64,000 nucleotides of DNA from an uncultured Oscillibacter sp. (GTDB lineage: Bacteria > Bacillota > Clostridia > Oscillospirales > Oscillospiraceae): positions 1 through 64,000 of the forward strand of contig CAJTVF010000001.1 in assembly GCA_910579435.1 (NCBI GenBank). Reading direction: 5' to 3'. The notes under the pieces are model-generated. The model was not told the origin of the DNA. It did no database searches and saw only the letters and a program-made list of their open reading frames with translations. The translations under genes and the position numbers were made by a program. How positions within the stretch are numbered: the stretch's first letter is position 1; each line of letters starts with the position of its first letter. This document shows, piece after piece, positions 56,849 through 64,000 of the stretch.

Positions 56849-58213
56849 TTATTGGTACTCAATGCGGAGCCGCAGCCGTTTTCGCTGGGGGAGGGGGCCG
56901 CCTGGCTCCTCCCGGGCGACGGAATCTCCCCGGAACACCGACAGGGCCAGGCCGATAAGGGCCATGTCCACCACTGTCTGGAAGTTCCCCACCACCAAGG
57001 GCAGGCTGGCGGAGAACAGCACAAAGCCGAAGTTCAGCGCCGCACTGAACAGGGTTTGAAGCCCCAGCGTCAAGGTTACCGCCAGCACCACCAGACGGCC
57101 CGGCAGATAGCTCTGCCGCAGGCCCTTCACCAGCAGCCAGAGGAACCGCCCCCCCAGCGCCGCCAGCAGGACCAGCAGGGGGACCCAGCCCCAGGCCGCC
57201 GCCATGGAGGCGGGGAGGAAGCCGTGGGAGAAGTCAATGGGCCGCATCTCCTGGCCGCCGCTGGTTAAGACGCGGACCCGCACCCCGGCGTGGACGGCGG
57301 CGCCAACGCTCCCGTGCTGCCGGAGGGGCGGGACGTCCTGCCAGAAAGCCTGGAGAATAAAGCCCCTGAAGCCCCTGCCCAATTTATCCTGTTCCGGGTG
57401 GAGGGCGATTTGAAGCCTTCCGCGAAGAGAGCTGAGATAGCCCTGGGAAAGAAGCCAGGTTAGCAGAAGGGCAGGGATCGCCAGGGCCGACGCAAGCCCC
57501 TTCCACCGGCCCACGCCGAACCAGTCCCGCCCCACGGCGTAAAGTGTCACCACCAGGCCGGAGAGCAGCAGCACCGAAAGACTTGACATGGAGGGGATGA
57601 CCTCGCAGCTCACCGCCAGGGGAACGCCGCCTAGAATGACAAGGACAAACCCTTTCCAGCCTTTGCCCCGGAAGCTGTAAAGCCAGAGAGCATAGATAAG
57701 AGGATACAGCGCTGACATGAGGGCGTTGTAATAGGTGGGATACAGGACCGCCCGGAGCAGAACCGTCATTGCCAGAGTTCCTATGTACACGGCCCTTGCG
57801 TGCCGGACCAGCCGGGATACGTCGAAAAAGTACATCCCCAGCATGGCCACTGTGCCCAGACCTAGGGAGGCCAGGAACCTCATGATACCCATCTGCTGGA
57901 CATAGGACTGGCGGAAAAGCACCAGCAGGACCACCCCGATTGCCGCCAGGGCAATGGTCAGCCCCAGCAATCCCCACTGGGGCCGGGGCCGGTGCACCCG
58001 GTCCAGCTCGGTCCCCACGGTCACCGGGTCGCCCATGTCCTCCACCGCCAGCCGCTCCGCCTCATCGGGGGCCTTGCCCTCTTTTAGGAAATCGTCTCGC
58101 TGGTCCTCCAGGTGCCGCTCCAGCTCCCGGACCAGCAGGGGACGGGCCCGCTTCCAGCGAATCTGCCCCTGCACCGCCTCCAGATAGGCGGCGATGGTCT
58201 TACGCTCCGGCAA
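56849..58213 (-). CDS. Permease-prefix-domain membrane protein
   Basis: A 454-residue protein. Residues 1-75 form the permease prefix/HAAS-like domain (ERKTIAAYLEAVQGQIRWKRARPLLV ... HLEDQRDDFLKEGKAPDEAERLAVEDMGDP, as conserved pieces). About ten membrane helices follow, with a short extracytoplasmic loop before the last four. It overlaps the padR reading frame by 14 bases, the usual PadR-plus-membrane-protein pairing in Firmicutes, where PadR controls the membrane partner. The substrate is unknown. A terminator follows at 56803-56835. Confidence 0.75.
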   Translation of the reverse strand: MPERKTIAAYLEAVQGQIRWKRARPLLVRELERHLEDQRDDFLKEGKAPDEAERLAVEDMGDPVTVGTELDRVHRPRPQWGLLGLTIALAAIGVVLLVLFRQSYVQQMGIMRFLASLGLGTVAMLGMYFFDVSRLVRHARAVYIGTLAMTVLLRAVLYPTYYNALMSALYPLIYALWLYSFRGKGWKGFVLVILGGVPLAVSCEVIPSMSSLSVLLLSGLVVTLYAVGRDWFGVGRWKGLASALAIPALLLTWLLSQGYLSSLRGRLQIALHPEQDKLGRGFRGFILQAFWQDVPPLRQHGSVGAAVHAGVRVRVLTSGGQEMRPIDFSHGFLPASMAAAWGWVPLLVLLAALGGRFLWLLVKGLRQSYLPGRLVVLAVTLTLGLQTLFSAALNFGFVLFSASLPLVVGNFQTVVDMALIGLALSVFRGDSVAREEPGGPLPQRKRLRLRIEYQ

Positions 58214-58710
58214 GGCACGCGCCCCCTTTCAGAACCCGGCCCACGGCACGGGCGTAGGCGTTCCAGGCCGTTTCCTTCTCCTGGAGCGCGCTCCGGCCCT
58301 GCTTGGTCAGGTGGTAATACCGCCGGGTTTTCCCGGACTCCGCCGTCTGCTCATAAGCGGTGACAAACCCCTTTTCCTCCAGGCTGTGGAGGAGGGGGTA
58401 GAGGGTCCCCGCTTTCAGGCGGAAGGCGTCCTCGCTCCGCCGCCGCAGCTCGTCGATCATCTGGTAGCCGTACAGGTCCCTGTCCTCCAGCAGCTTTAAG
58501 GAAGCACTGATTTAATCCCCGCGCACATCTTTACGCCTTAAATTTCCGCTGATCTGCGTCAGAAAATCTTGAAATCCGCCAGGATTTCTGCGATTTTCTT
58601 CCTTGCCAGCGAAAATTTCTGGCGCAAATCTGCACACGTTGATTAAATCAGCGCTTCCTTAAAACCAGCAGGGACATGCTTCCGCTGACCAGGCCCTTTT
58701 CCAGTTCCAT
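58200..58710 (-). pseudogene. PadR-family regulator interrupted by a MITE
   Basis: Removing 58500-58658 plus one TTAA copy restores a perfect frame: M-E-L-E-K-G-L-V-S-G-S-M-S-L-L-V-L, then K-L-L-E-D-R-D-L-Y-G-Y-Q-M, then IDELRRRSEDAFRLKAGTLYP, LLHSLEEKGFVTAYE and GKTRRYYHLTKQG. That is a normal PadR of about 110 residues. As it stands the protein stops after L-V-L-R-K. An internal ATG (58460) could give an 86-residue piece without helix 1 but has no ribosome site. The partner membrane gene may therefore be constitutively expressed. Confidence 0.9.
58496..58662. mobile_element. 159-bp MITE with TTAA target duplication
   Basis: The ends GGAAGCACTGATTTAATC (58500-58517) and GATTAAATCAGCGCTTCC (58641-58658) are inverted repeats matching at 17 of 18 positions. 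TTAA flanks both sides (58496-58499 and 58659-58662). The body has no open frame but contains further short inverted repeats. Precise excision restores padR. Confidence 0.88.
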
Positions 58711-58755
58711 GAGCGGCCTCCTTATATATAGATTACCGATATATTGACTGTCTAT

Positions 58756-58784
58756 ATTATAGATCGGAAGCCTATATATGTTAA
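58756..58784 (-). promoter_or_regulatory. padR promoter
   Basis: Minus-strand TTAACA (58779-58784), 17 bases, TATAAT (58756-58761), inside AT-rich dyads (TATATAG / CTATATA) suited to PadR binding. AAGGAGG precedes ATG 58710. Confidence 0.7.
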
Positions 58785-58845
58785 GAGGGAAACGAGAGAA
58801 TTTCGCGGCTTCCACCAAAATCCGGGAGAATTTTTCTAAAATTCC

Positions 58846-58875
58846 TTGACAGGGCGGGAAGGCGGCGGATACAAT
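58846..58875 (+). promoter_or_regulatory. lysA promoter
   Basis: TTGACA (58846-58851), 18 bases, TACAAT (58870-58875). Confidence 0.75.
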
Positions 58876-58910
58876 AGAAAAATCATATTTTAAAAATGCG
58901 AGGTCGTTTT

Positions 58911-60170
58911 ATGAAAACACCCTTTATGACAAAAGAGCAGCTGGAGGCCGTTGCCGCTCAATACCCCACGCCCTTCCACATTTACGACGAGAAGGGCATC
59001 CGGGAGAACGCCCGGCGGCTGAAGGCCGCCTTTGCCTGGAATCCCGGCTTCCGGGAGTACTTCGCCGTCAAGGCCACCCCCACCCCCGCCATTTTGAAGA
59101 TTCTTCACCAGGAGGGCTGCGGCTGCGACTGCTCGTCTCTGGCGGAGCTGGCCCTGGCGGAGCGCTGCGGGATCACCGGGGAGGAGGGGATCATGTTCTC
59201 CTCCAACAACACCACGGAGGAGGAGTTCCAGGCCGCCCAGCGCCTGGGGGGGATCATCAATCTGGACGACATTACCCTCATCGACACCCTGGTGGACGCC
59301 GTGGGGAAGGTCCCGGAGAAGATCTGCTGCCGCTACAACCCCGGCGGGGTGTTCACCCTGGGGGAGAGCCGGGACGGCGTGCAGGTGATGGACACCCCCG
59401 GCGACGCGAAATACGGCATGACCCGGCCCCAGCTGGCGGAGGCGTTCCGGCGGCTGAAGGAGCTGGGGGTCAAGGAGTTCGGCCTTCACGCCTTCCTGGC
59501 CTCCAATACGCTGTCCAACGACTATTATCCCGCCCTGGCCCGCATCCTCTTCCAGCTGGCGGCGGAGCTCCAGGCGGAGACGGGTTGCCGGGTCACGTTC
59601 ATCAACCTCTCCGGCGGCGTGGGTGTGCCCTACCGCCCGGAGGAGCCGGAGAACGACATCGCCGTCATTGGCGAGGGCGTGCGGAAAGCCTATGAGGAGA
59701 TTCTGCTCCCCGCCGGGATGGACGGCGTGGCGCTGTATACGGAGCTGGGCCGCTATATGCTGGCTCCTTACGGCCATCTGGTCACCCGGGTGATCCATGA
59801 GAAACACATTTATAAGGAGTATATCGGCGTGGATGCATGTGCCTGTAACCTGATGCGCCCCGCCATGTACGGCGCGTACCACCATATCACGGTGATGGGG
59901 AAGGAGGATGCCCGCCGGGACCACAAGTACGACGTGGCGGGGAGCCTCTGCGAGAACAACGACAAATTCGCCGTGGACCGAATGCTGCCCAAGGTGGACG
60001 TGGGGGACCTGCTGGTGATTCACGACGCGGGGGCCCACGGGTTTTCCATGGGCTACAACTATAACGGCAAGCTCCGCTCGGCGGAGCTGCTCCTCCGGGA
60101 GGACGGCGGCGTGGAGCTGATCCGCCGGGCGGAGACGCTGGAGGATTATTTCGCGACGCTGGTCTGGTAA
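58911..60170 (+). CDS. lysA: Diaminopimelate decarboxylase
   Basis: A 419-residue PLP enzyme of the alanine-racemase fold III. PLP lysine K54 is in YFAVKATPTP, followed by GCDCSSLAELALAERCG, CRYNPGG, FGLHAFLASNTL, FINLSGGVGVPY and the GRYMLAPYGHLVT segment. The C-terminal KVDVGDLLVIHDAGAHGFSMGYNYNG bears the CxxCD-loop counterpart (here VDACACN and HDAGAH). It converts meso-diaminopimelate to lysine. Start ATG 58911 is preferred to ATG 58896 because GAGG lies at the right distance. Convergent with dapH; a terminator lies between. Confidence 0.93.
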   Translation: MKTPFMTKEQLEAVAAQYPTPFHIYDEKGIRENARRLKAAFAWNPGFREYFAVKATPTPAILKILHQEGCGCDCSSLAELALAERCGITGEEGIMFSSNNTTEEEFQAAQRLGGIINLDDITLIDTLVDAVGKVPEKICCRYNPGGVFTLGESRDGVQVMDTPGDAKYGMTRPQLAEAFRRLKELGVKEFGLHAFLASNTLSNDYYPALARILFQLAAELQAETGCRVTFINLSGGVGVPYRPEEPENDIAVIGEGVRKAYEEILLPAGMDGVALYTELGRYMLAPYGHLVTRVIHEKHIYKEYIGVDACACNLMRPAMYGAYHHITVMGKEDARRDHKYDVAGSLCENNDKFAVDRMLPKVDVGDLLVIHDAGAHGFSMGYNYNGKLRSAELLLREDGGVELIRRAETLEDYFATLVW

Positions 60171-60254
60171 GTTCCTTTCCTTGAAAGGAAAGGAACCAAA
60201 GGAACTTTCGTTCGCTCTGGTCGCCTGGAGTTCAGCCGGGGCGAAGCGGCGGCA

Positions 60255-60298
60255 GCGAAAAACCGCCTGGGAAGTACAGTCCCAGGCGGTCTTTTCTG
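60255..60298. terminator. Bidirectional terminator between lysA and dapH
   Basis: ACCGCCTGGGA / TCCCAGGCGGT stem with T-rich flanks on both strands (CTTTTCT and TTTTTCG). A second hairpin, GGTTCCTTTCC / GGAAAGGAACC, lies just upstream (60170-60197). Confidence 0.85.
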
Positions 60299-60300
60299 TT

Positions 60301-60996
60301 TTAAAGTTTACGGAGTGCGTCCACCAGAGCGGTTTTGCCTTCGGTCTTTTCGTCCTTCATCTTGATGACCCGGGCGGGGCTTCCCGCTACAACGGCGTTG
60401 TCGGGCACGTCCTCAATAACCACGGCCCCGGCGGCTACCACGGCGTTTTTGCCGATATGGACCCCCTCAATGACCACGGCGTTGGCGCCTACCAGCACCC
60501 CGTCCTCCACGATGACGGGCGTGGCGGAGGCAGGCTCCACCACTCCGGCCAGCACGGCTCCCGCGCCGATGTGGCAGCGGGCCCCCACGGTGGCCCGGCC
60601 GCCCAGCACGGCCCCCATGTCAATCATGGTGCCCGGGCCCACCACGGCGCCGATGTTGATAACGGCCCCCATCATAATGACGGCGCCCTGGCCGATTTCC
60701 ACCTTCTCCCGGATGATGGCGCCGGGCTCAATCCGGGCCTGGACGCCTTTCAGGTCCAGCAGGGGAACGCCGGAGTTCCGGCGGTCGTTTTCCACAACAT
60801 AGTCGGTAACCTTATCCCGGCTGGCCTCCAGAATGGGGGCCAGCTCGGCCCAGTCGCCGAAAACCGTGAAGCTGTTCCCGGAGCCGAAGACTTTGGCGGA
60901 ACCGAAGTCCACGGGGCCGGTGGTGTTGATGTAGAGCTTCACCGGGGTCTTTTTTTCCGAGTTTGCGATATAGTCGATGATTTCCTGGGCGTTCAT
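60301..60996 (-). CDS. dapH: Tetrahydrodipicolinate N-acetyltransferase
   Basis: A 231-residue left-handed beta-helix acyltransferase. The N-terminal domain carries NAQEIIDYIANSEKKTPVKLY, GDWAELAPILE and VENDRRNSGVPLLD. Hexapeptide repeats follow from about 90 (IEPGAIIREKVEIGQGAVIMMGAVINIGAVVG in pieces, DMGAVLGGRATVG, HIGAGAVLAG). It acetylates tetrahydrodipicolinate, defining the acetylase branch to diaminopimelate, not the succinylase or dehydrogenase branch. It lies downstream of dapB on the same strand, 171 bases away. Confidence 0.93.
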   Translation of the reverse strand: MNAQEIIDYIANSEKKTPVKLYINTTGPVDFGSAKVFGSGNSFTVFGDWAELAPILEASRDKVTDYVVENDRRNSGVPLLDLKGVQARIEPGAIIREKVEIGQGAVIMMGAVINIGAVVGPGTMIDMGAVLGGRATVGARCHIGAGAVLAGVVEPASATPVIVEDGVLVGANAVVIEGVHIGKNAVVAAGAVVIEDVPDNAVVAGSPARVIKMKDEKTEGKTALVDALRKL

Positions 60997-61167
60997 AAAA
61001 AACCTCCGTAAAAATGCTGGCTGCGCTGCCGCCGCATAGACTTGGTGTTAGTACAGGGTACATAGCGTGTTAACGTTCTTTTGGTTCCTTTGCCGCAAGC
61101 GGCTCTGAGGCTCTGCTGCTCATGCTCTGCATTCGCAAAGAGCCTCACATCTTTCAAGAAAAGGAAC

Positions 61168-61887
61168 TCACTCTCCGAATAAGATTTTTTGCAGGCTGTA
61201 TACCCCGTTGGGCTTCCCTGGCAGCAGCCGGGCCATGTGCAGCGCGCCGTTGACGAAAATCTGGCGGCTGGCCGCCCGGTGGGTGAACTCCAGCTCCTCG
61301 TCGGGGCCGAAGAAGTGGACGGTGTGGGTCCCCGCCGCGGTGCCGCCCCGGAGGGCGTGGACGCCGATCTCCTCCTTCCGCCGCCGGCCGGTGGTTCCCT
61401 CCCGGCCATAGACCGGCGTCAGGGCGTGGGCGGGGTCGATGGCCTCCAGCAGCAGCTTGGCGGTGCCGCTGGGGGCGTCGGCCTTCTGGTTGTGGTGGGT
61501 TTCCGTCAGCTCGATGTCAAAATCGGGCTTCAGCACCCCGGAGACCGCCGCCAGGGCCCGGTAGAGCACGGCGACGCCCAGGGAGAAGTTGGCGCTCCAC
61601 AGCACCGGGGCGGAGGTCCCCAGGGCCTCGACCTGCCGGAGCTGCTCCGGGGTGAAGCCGGTAGTGCCGGAGAGCAGGGGGGTCCCGGTCCGGCGGACGT
61701 AGGAGGCGATTTCCGGCAGGGCCTCGGGCCGGGAGAAGTCGATGACCACGTCGGCCGCCCGGCCCAGCTTCCCCAGCCGGTCCAGGTCCTCCCGGCCGAA
61801 GGCGGCTTCGATCTCGTCCCCGGCAGCCTGGGCGGTCTCCTGGATCAGGCGGCCCATTTTCCCCCGGCCGATCAGAATATACCTCAC
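61168..61887 (-). CDS. dapB: 4-hydroxy-tetrahydrodipicolinate reductase
   Basis: A 239-residue enzyme. The nucleotide loop is GRGKMG (7-12), with VVIDFSRPEAL (about 47-57), SGTTGFTPEQL, WSANFSLGV and the active-site ELTETHHNQKADAPSGTA with H131, H132 and K135. The loop has Arg in place of the usual second Gly, seen in several Firmicutes enzymes. It reduces the DapA product with NAD(P)H. It overlaps dapA by 4 bases. Confidence 0.93.
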   Translation of the reverse strand: MRYILIGRGKMGRLIQETAQAAGDEIEAAFGREDLDRLGKLGRAADVVIDFSRPEALPEIASYVRRTGTPLLSGTTGFTPEQLRQVEALGTSAPVLWSANFSLGVAVLYRALAAVSGVLKPDFDIELTETHHNQKADAPSGTAKLLLEAIDPAHALTPVYGREGTTGRRRKEEIGVHALRGGTAAGTHTVHFFGPDEELEFTHRAASRQIFVNGALHMARLLPGKPNGVYSLQKILFGE

Positions 61888-62771
61888 AGCAGTCCCGCCT
61901 CCTCCAGCATGGCCCGGAGGGCCTTCTGGTGCTCACCGCTCATCTCGCACAGGGGCAGGCGCATGGGGCCCGCGTTCAGGCCCATCATATTCATGGCGGA
62001 CTTGACGGGAATGGGATTCACCTCCATGAAGAGGCCGTTCATCAGCTCCAGGTATTTCAGCTGGTTCTCCAGGGCCCGGGCCTGGTTTCCGCCGGCGTAG
62101 TCCGCCACGATTTGATGGCACATGCCGGGCATCACGTTGGCGAAGACGGAGATGACCCCGCTGCCGCCGATGCTCATCAGGGGCAGGGTGATATCGTCGT
62201 TGCCGGAGTAGAGGGCGAAGTCCGGGCCCACGCAGCGGGCGATCTTCATGGCGTAGGACATGTCTCCGCTGGCCTCCTTGATGCCGCAGATCTGAGGATG
62301 CCTGCTGAGCTGTTCCACCACGGAGACGGGGATGGAGCAGCCGGTGCGGCCCGGAACGTTGTAGAGGAGGCAGGGGATCTTCACCCGGTCCGCCGTATCG
62401 GCGAAGTGGCGGACCATGCCCTGGGGATTGGCCTTGTTGTAGTAGGGGGCGATAAGCAGCAGGGCGTCGGCCCCCATATCCTGGTATTCCACGCTCTTCT
62501 CGATTTGGGTGGCGGTGCAGTTGGAGCCGCTGCCCACGATGACGGGCACCCGGCCGTTCACCACCTTGACGGTGTGGGCTACCACGGAGGCGTCCTCCTC
62601 GTGGCTCATGGTGGGGTATTCTCCGGTGGTGCCCAGGGTGAGGATGCCGTCGGTCCCGGCGGCGATCTGCCGCTCCAGGAGTTCGGTGAGGACGTCGAAG
62701 TTGACGCTGCCGTCCTCGTGGAAGGGGGTAATCATGGCGACGATGGAGCCGGTGGGGTTGTTGAATTTCAT
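61884..62771 (-). CDS. dapA: 4-hydroxy-tetrahydrodipicolinate synthase
   Basis: A 295-residue class I aldolase: GTTGEYPT (47-54), Y137 in LLYNVPGRTG, Schiff-base K165 in GIKEASGD, and YSGNDDITLPLMSIGGSGVIS. It condenses pyruvate with aspartate semialdehyde, the committed step of lysine synthesis. GGAGGGCACTCAA precedes the ATG. The gene lies directly behind a lysine riboswitch with its own terminator, so it and dapB are lysine-repressed. Confidence 0.95.
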   Translation of the reverse strand: MKFNNPTGSIVAMITPFHEDGSVNFDVLTELLERQIAAGTDGILTLGTTGEYPTMSHEEDASVVAHTVKVVNGRVPVIVGSGSNCTATQIEKSVEYQDMGADALLLIAPYYNKANPQGMVRHFADTADRVKIPCLLYNVPGRTGCSIPVSVVEQLSRHPQICGIKEASGDMSYAMKIARCVGPDFALYSGNDDITLPLMSIGGSGVISVFANVMPGMCHQIVADYAGGNQARALENQLKYLELMNGLFMEVNPIPVKSAMNMMGLNAGPMRLPLCEMSGEHQKALRAMLEEAGLL

Positions 62772-62820
62772 TTGAGTGCCCTCCAGATGTTGATATAGTT
62801 GGGGGATGGCGGTTTCATAT

Positions 62821-62854
62821 AAAAAAAGCCGGTAGAGGCCGCGCTCCTACCGAC
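62821..62854 (-). terminator. Riboswitch-controlled terminator before dapA
   Basis: CGGTAG...CTACCG arms around a GC-rich loop, followed on the minus strand by TTTTTTT. It lies 40-75 bases after the aptamer. Confidence 0.85.
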
Positions 62855-62893
62855 AGGCTCCACGCCGGAAACGGCATGGCGGTTCTGTAAGCG

Positions 62894-63050
62894 GATAGCG
62901 CCCCCGCGGCGCATCGCCGCGGACAGTCCCGAAGGTCTTCCCGCCGGGCCCACCCTCCGCCCATGCCTGGGCGAAAGATTCGGCGGAGCTGCCTCCCTCG
63001 CGTTCCCAGCCTGCCGGCTCCCGCGACCTCATCGTCTCCGCGCCTCTATC
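62894..63050 (-). promoter_or_regulatory. Lysine riboswitch (L-box)
   Basis: On the minus strand the P1 arms GATAGAGGCGC and GGCGCTATC close a five-stem leader. The conserved GGGAGGCAGCTCCGCCGAA region and GGGACTGTC junction match the L-box layout of B. subtilis lysC, although the usual AAGAGU reads ATGAGG. Lysine binding should favour the terminator at 62821-62854 and shut off dapA-dapB. Confidence 0.8.
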
Positions 63051-63062
63051 TCATTTTTTGCT

Positions 63063-63091
63063 ATCATATCATCTTCCAACCTCGGTTGCAA
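63063..63091 (-). promoter_or_regulatory. Promoter of the riboswitch-dapA transcript
   Basis: Minus-strand TTGCAA (63086-63091), 17 bases, TATGAT (63063-63068), about 12 bases before the aptamer. Confidence 0.65.
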
Positions 63092-63214
63092 GGGGGTAGG
63101 CGGAAAAAACTCTTGTGGAAACCGACAAAAACACTGCTGGCCCTTGCCTCCCGCCAACAAGGCGTGTTATATTAGAAAGCGCTGAATATCATGGAAAAAG
63201 AAGGAGGCAACGCC

Positions 63215-64000
63215 ATGCTGTCCGTTGTCGAGTACCGCCGCGCCCTGCACCGTATCCCCGAGCTGGACGACCGTCTGCCGGAGACCTGCGCCTATGTCCG
63301 TTCCGCCCTGGCCAGCTTTGAGCTGGAGGCGTTTTCCCCCATTCCCTCCAGTGTCTGCGCCTTCCTGGACGCGGGAAAGCCGGAGACCGCGGCCTTCCGG
63401 GCGGATATGGACGCACTGCCCATTGAAGAGGCCACCGGCCTGGCCTTTTCCTCCGGAAATACCGGGGCCATGCACGCCTGCGGCCACGACGGAAACACCG
63501 CCATGGCCCTGGCCCTGGCGGAGTACGCCGCTTCCCACCGGGAAGCGCTGCCCCGGAACGTGCTCTTTCTCTTCCAGCCCTCCGAGGAGACCACCGGCGG
63601 CGCGGAGCGGCTCTGCGAAACCGGTATTTTGGAGCAGTACCACGCGGCCCGGGTGTTCGCCATGCATCTGTGGCCCAAGCTGGAGCAGGGGAGGGTCTAT
63701 TGCCGCCCCGGCCCCATCATGGCCCGGTCCAACGAGGTAACGGTGACCCTCACCGGCAAAAGCGTCCACATCGGCAAGGCAGAGGAGGGGATCGACGCCT
63801 TGGCGGCGGGAGCGGAGTATCTCCGCCGGGCCTATGCCATGGCGGGGACCCTGCCGGGAGAAGAGCCGGTGGTTCTGCGCTTTGGGAAGATGGTCTCCGG
63901 CACGGTGCGGAACGCCGTCAGCGGGAAGACCGTGCTGGAGGGGAGCCTCCGCACCTTCCGGGACGAGACCCAGGTTCTCTGCCGCCAGGGGCTGGAGCGG
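63215..64000 (+). CDS. M20-family amidohydrolase, likely N-acetyl-diaminopimelate deacetylase (partial)
   Basis: 262 codons are visible before the window ends. The M20D fold is clear: R-R-A-L-H-R-I-P-E-L-D, AFRADMDALPIEE with the metal Asp, GAMHACGHDGNTAMALALAE (metal His and Cys), FLFQPSEETTGGAE (catalytic Glu pair) and AMHLWPKLEQGRVYCRPG. Members hydrolyse N-acyl amino acids. Next to an acetylase-type dap cluster that lacks a visible deacetylase, N-acetyl-diaminopimelate is the likely substrate; hippurate-type activity remains possible. ATG 63215 follows AAGGAGG at 7 bases. It is divergent from dapA. Confidence 0.85.
   Translation, partial: MLSVVEYRRALHRIPELDDRLPETCAYVRSALASFELEAFSPIPSSVCAFLDAGKPETAAFRADMDALPIEEATGLAFSSGNTGAMHACGHDGNTAMALALAEYAASHREALPRNVLFLFQPSEETTGGAERLCETGILEQYHAARVFAMHLWPKLEQGRVYCRPGPIMARSNEVTVTLTGKSVHIGKAEEGIDALAAGAEYLRRAYAMAGTLPGEEPVVLRFGKMVSGTVRNAVSGKTVLEGSLRTFRDETQVLCRQGLER

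Noticed and set aside
58890..60038. 382-codon minus-strand frame opposite lysA
   Set aside because: lysA is unmistakable on the plus strand; the antisense frame has no motifs.
1..64000. CRISPR array, rRNA operon, prophage structural genes
   Set aside because: No regularly spaced repeats, rRNA sequence, or capsid, terminase or tail genes were seen.

Overview
The window looks like a GC-rich gut Clostridia chromosome, probably Oscillospiraceae of the Flavonifractor/Intestinimonas type. The grounds are strong GGAGG ribosome sites, Firmicutes-type conjugative-element genes, an acetylase-type lysine pathway behind a lysine riboswitch, and an S-layer/GH25 wall protein. The family-level placement is inference from gene content. 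No rRNA or CRISPR was seen.

Layout. (1) 1-7.7 kb is mobile debris: a frameshifted Ig-repeat surface protein fused at its upstream edge to a truncated parB, then parA, a serine-recombinase fragment, an IS110 transposase with candidate structured RNA on both sides, and a dead msmK-type ABC ATPase. (2) 8.1-22.1 kb is a large catabolic locus. A GntR regulator and a divergent FrlC-like epimerase face a 13-gene operon: Dcu-type transporter, two more FrlC-like epimerases, BtpA/SgcQ protein, FGGY kinase, amidohydrolase, YjbQ protein, a FrlB-like deglycase between two PfkB kinases, a cupin, a HAD phosphatase and a ferredoxin-like aldo/keto reductase. GntR plus Dcu plus deglycase plus kinase recalls the Salmonella fructose-asparagine (fra) locus, so I read this as an undescribed Amadori-compound or related acidic-sugar pathway. 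(3) 22.3-34.9 kb is a degraded conjugative element: virD4 and integrase scraps, a coupling protein, a TOPRIM protein, a DUF2325 protein, a Sel1 protein and an ardA family in tandem, one copy collapsed.

(4) 35.26-53.48 kb is an apparently intact integrative mobilizable element of 18.2 kb bounded by 46-bp direct repeats at a tRNA-Val(CAC) gene. Its right part holds a relaxosome protein, a MobP relaxase with Sel1 repeats, a DUF6809 protein and a tyrosine integrase. Its left part carries a metabolic cargo: two LacI regulators, an AfuABC/FbpABC-type ABC transporter, an EEP hydrolase, a HAD phosphatase and a PfkB kinase, consistent with import and breakdown of a phosphorylated sugar or sugar phosphodiester. 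It lacks its own coupling protein, so it would need a helper. (5) 53.4-53.9 kb is a tRNA-Met/Glu/Val operon. (6) 54-64 kb is housekeeping: a MerR/GyrI-like regulator, an SLH-GH25 enzyme, a PadR/permease-prefix pair whose padR is broken by a 159-bp MITE with a TTAA duplication, lysA, dapA-dapB and dapH under a lysine riboswitch, and an M20 deacylase cut by the window end.
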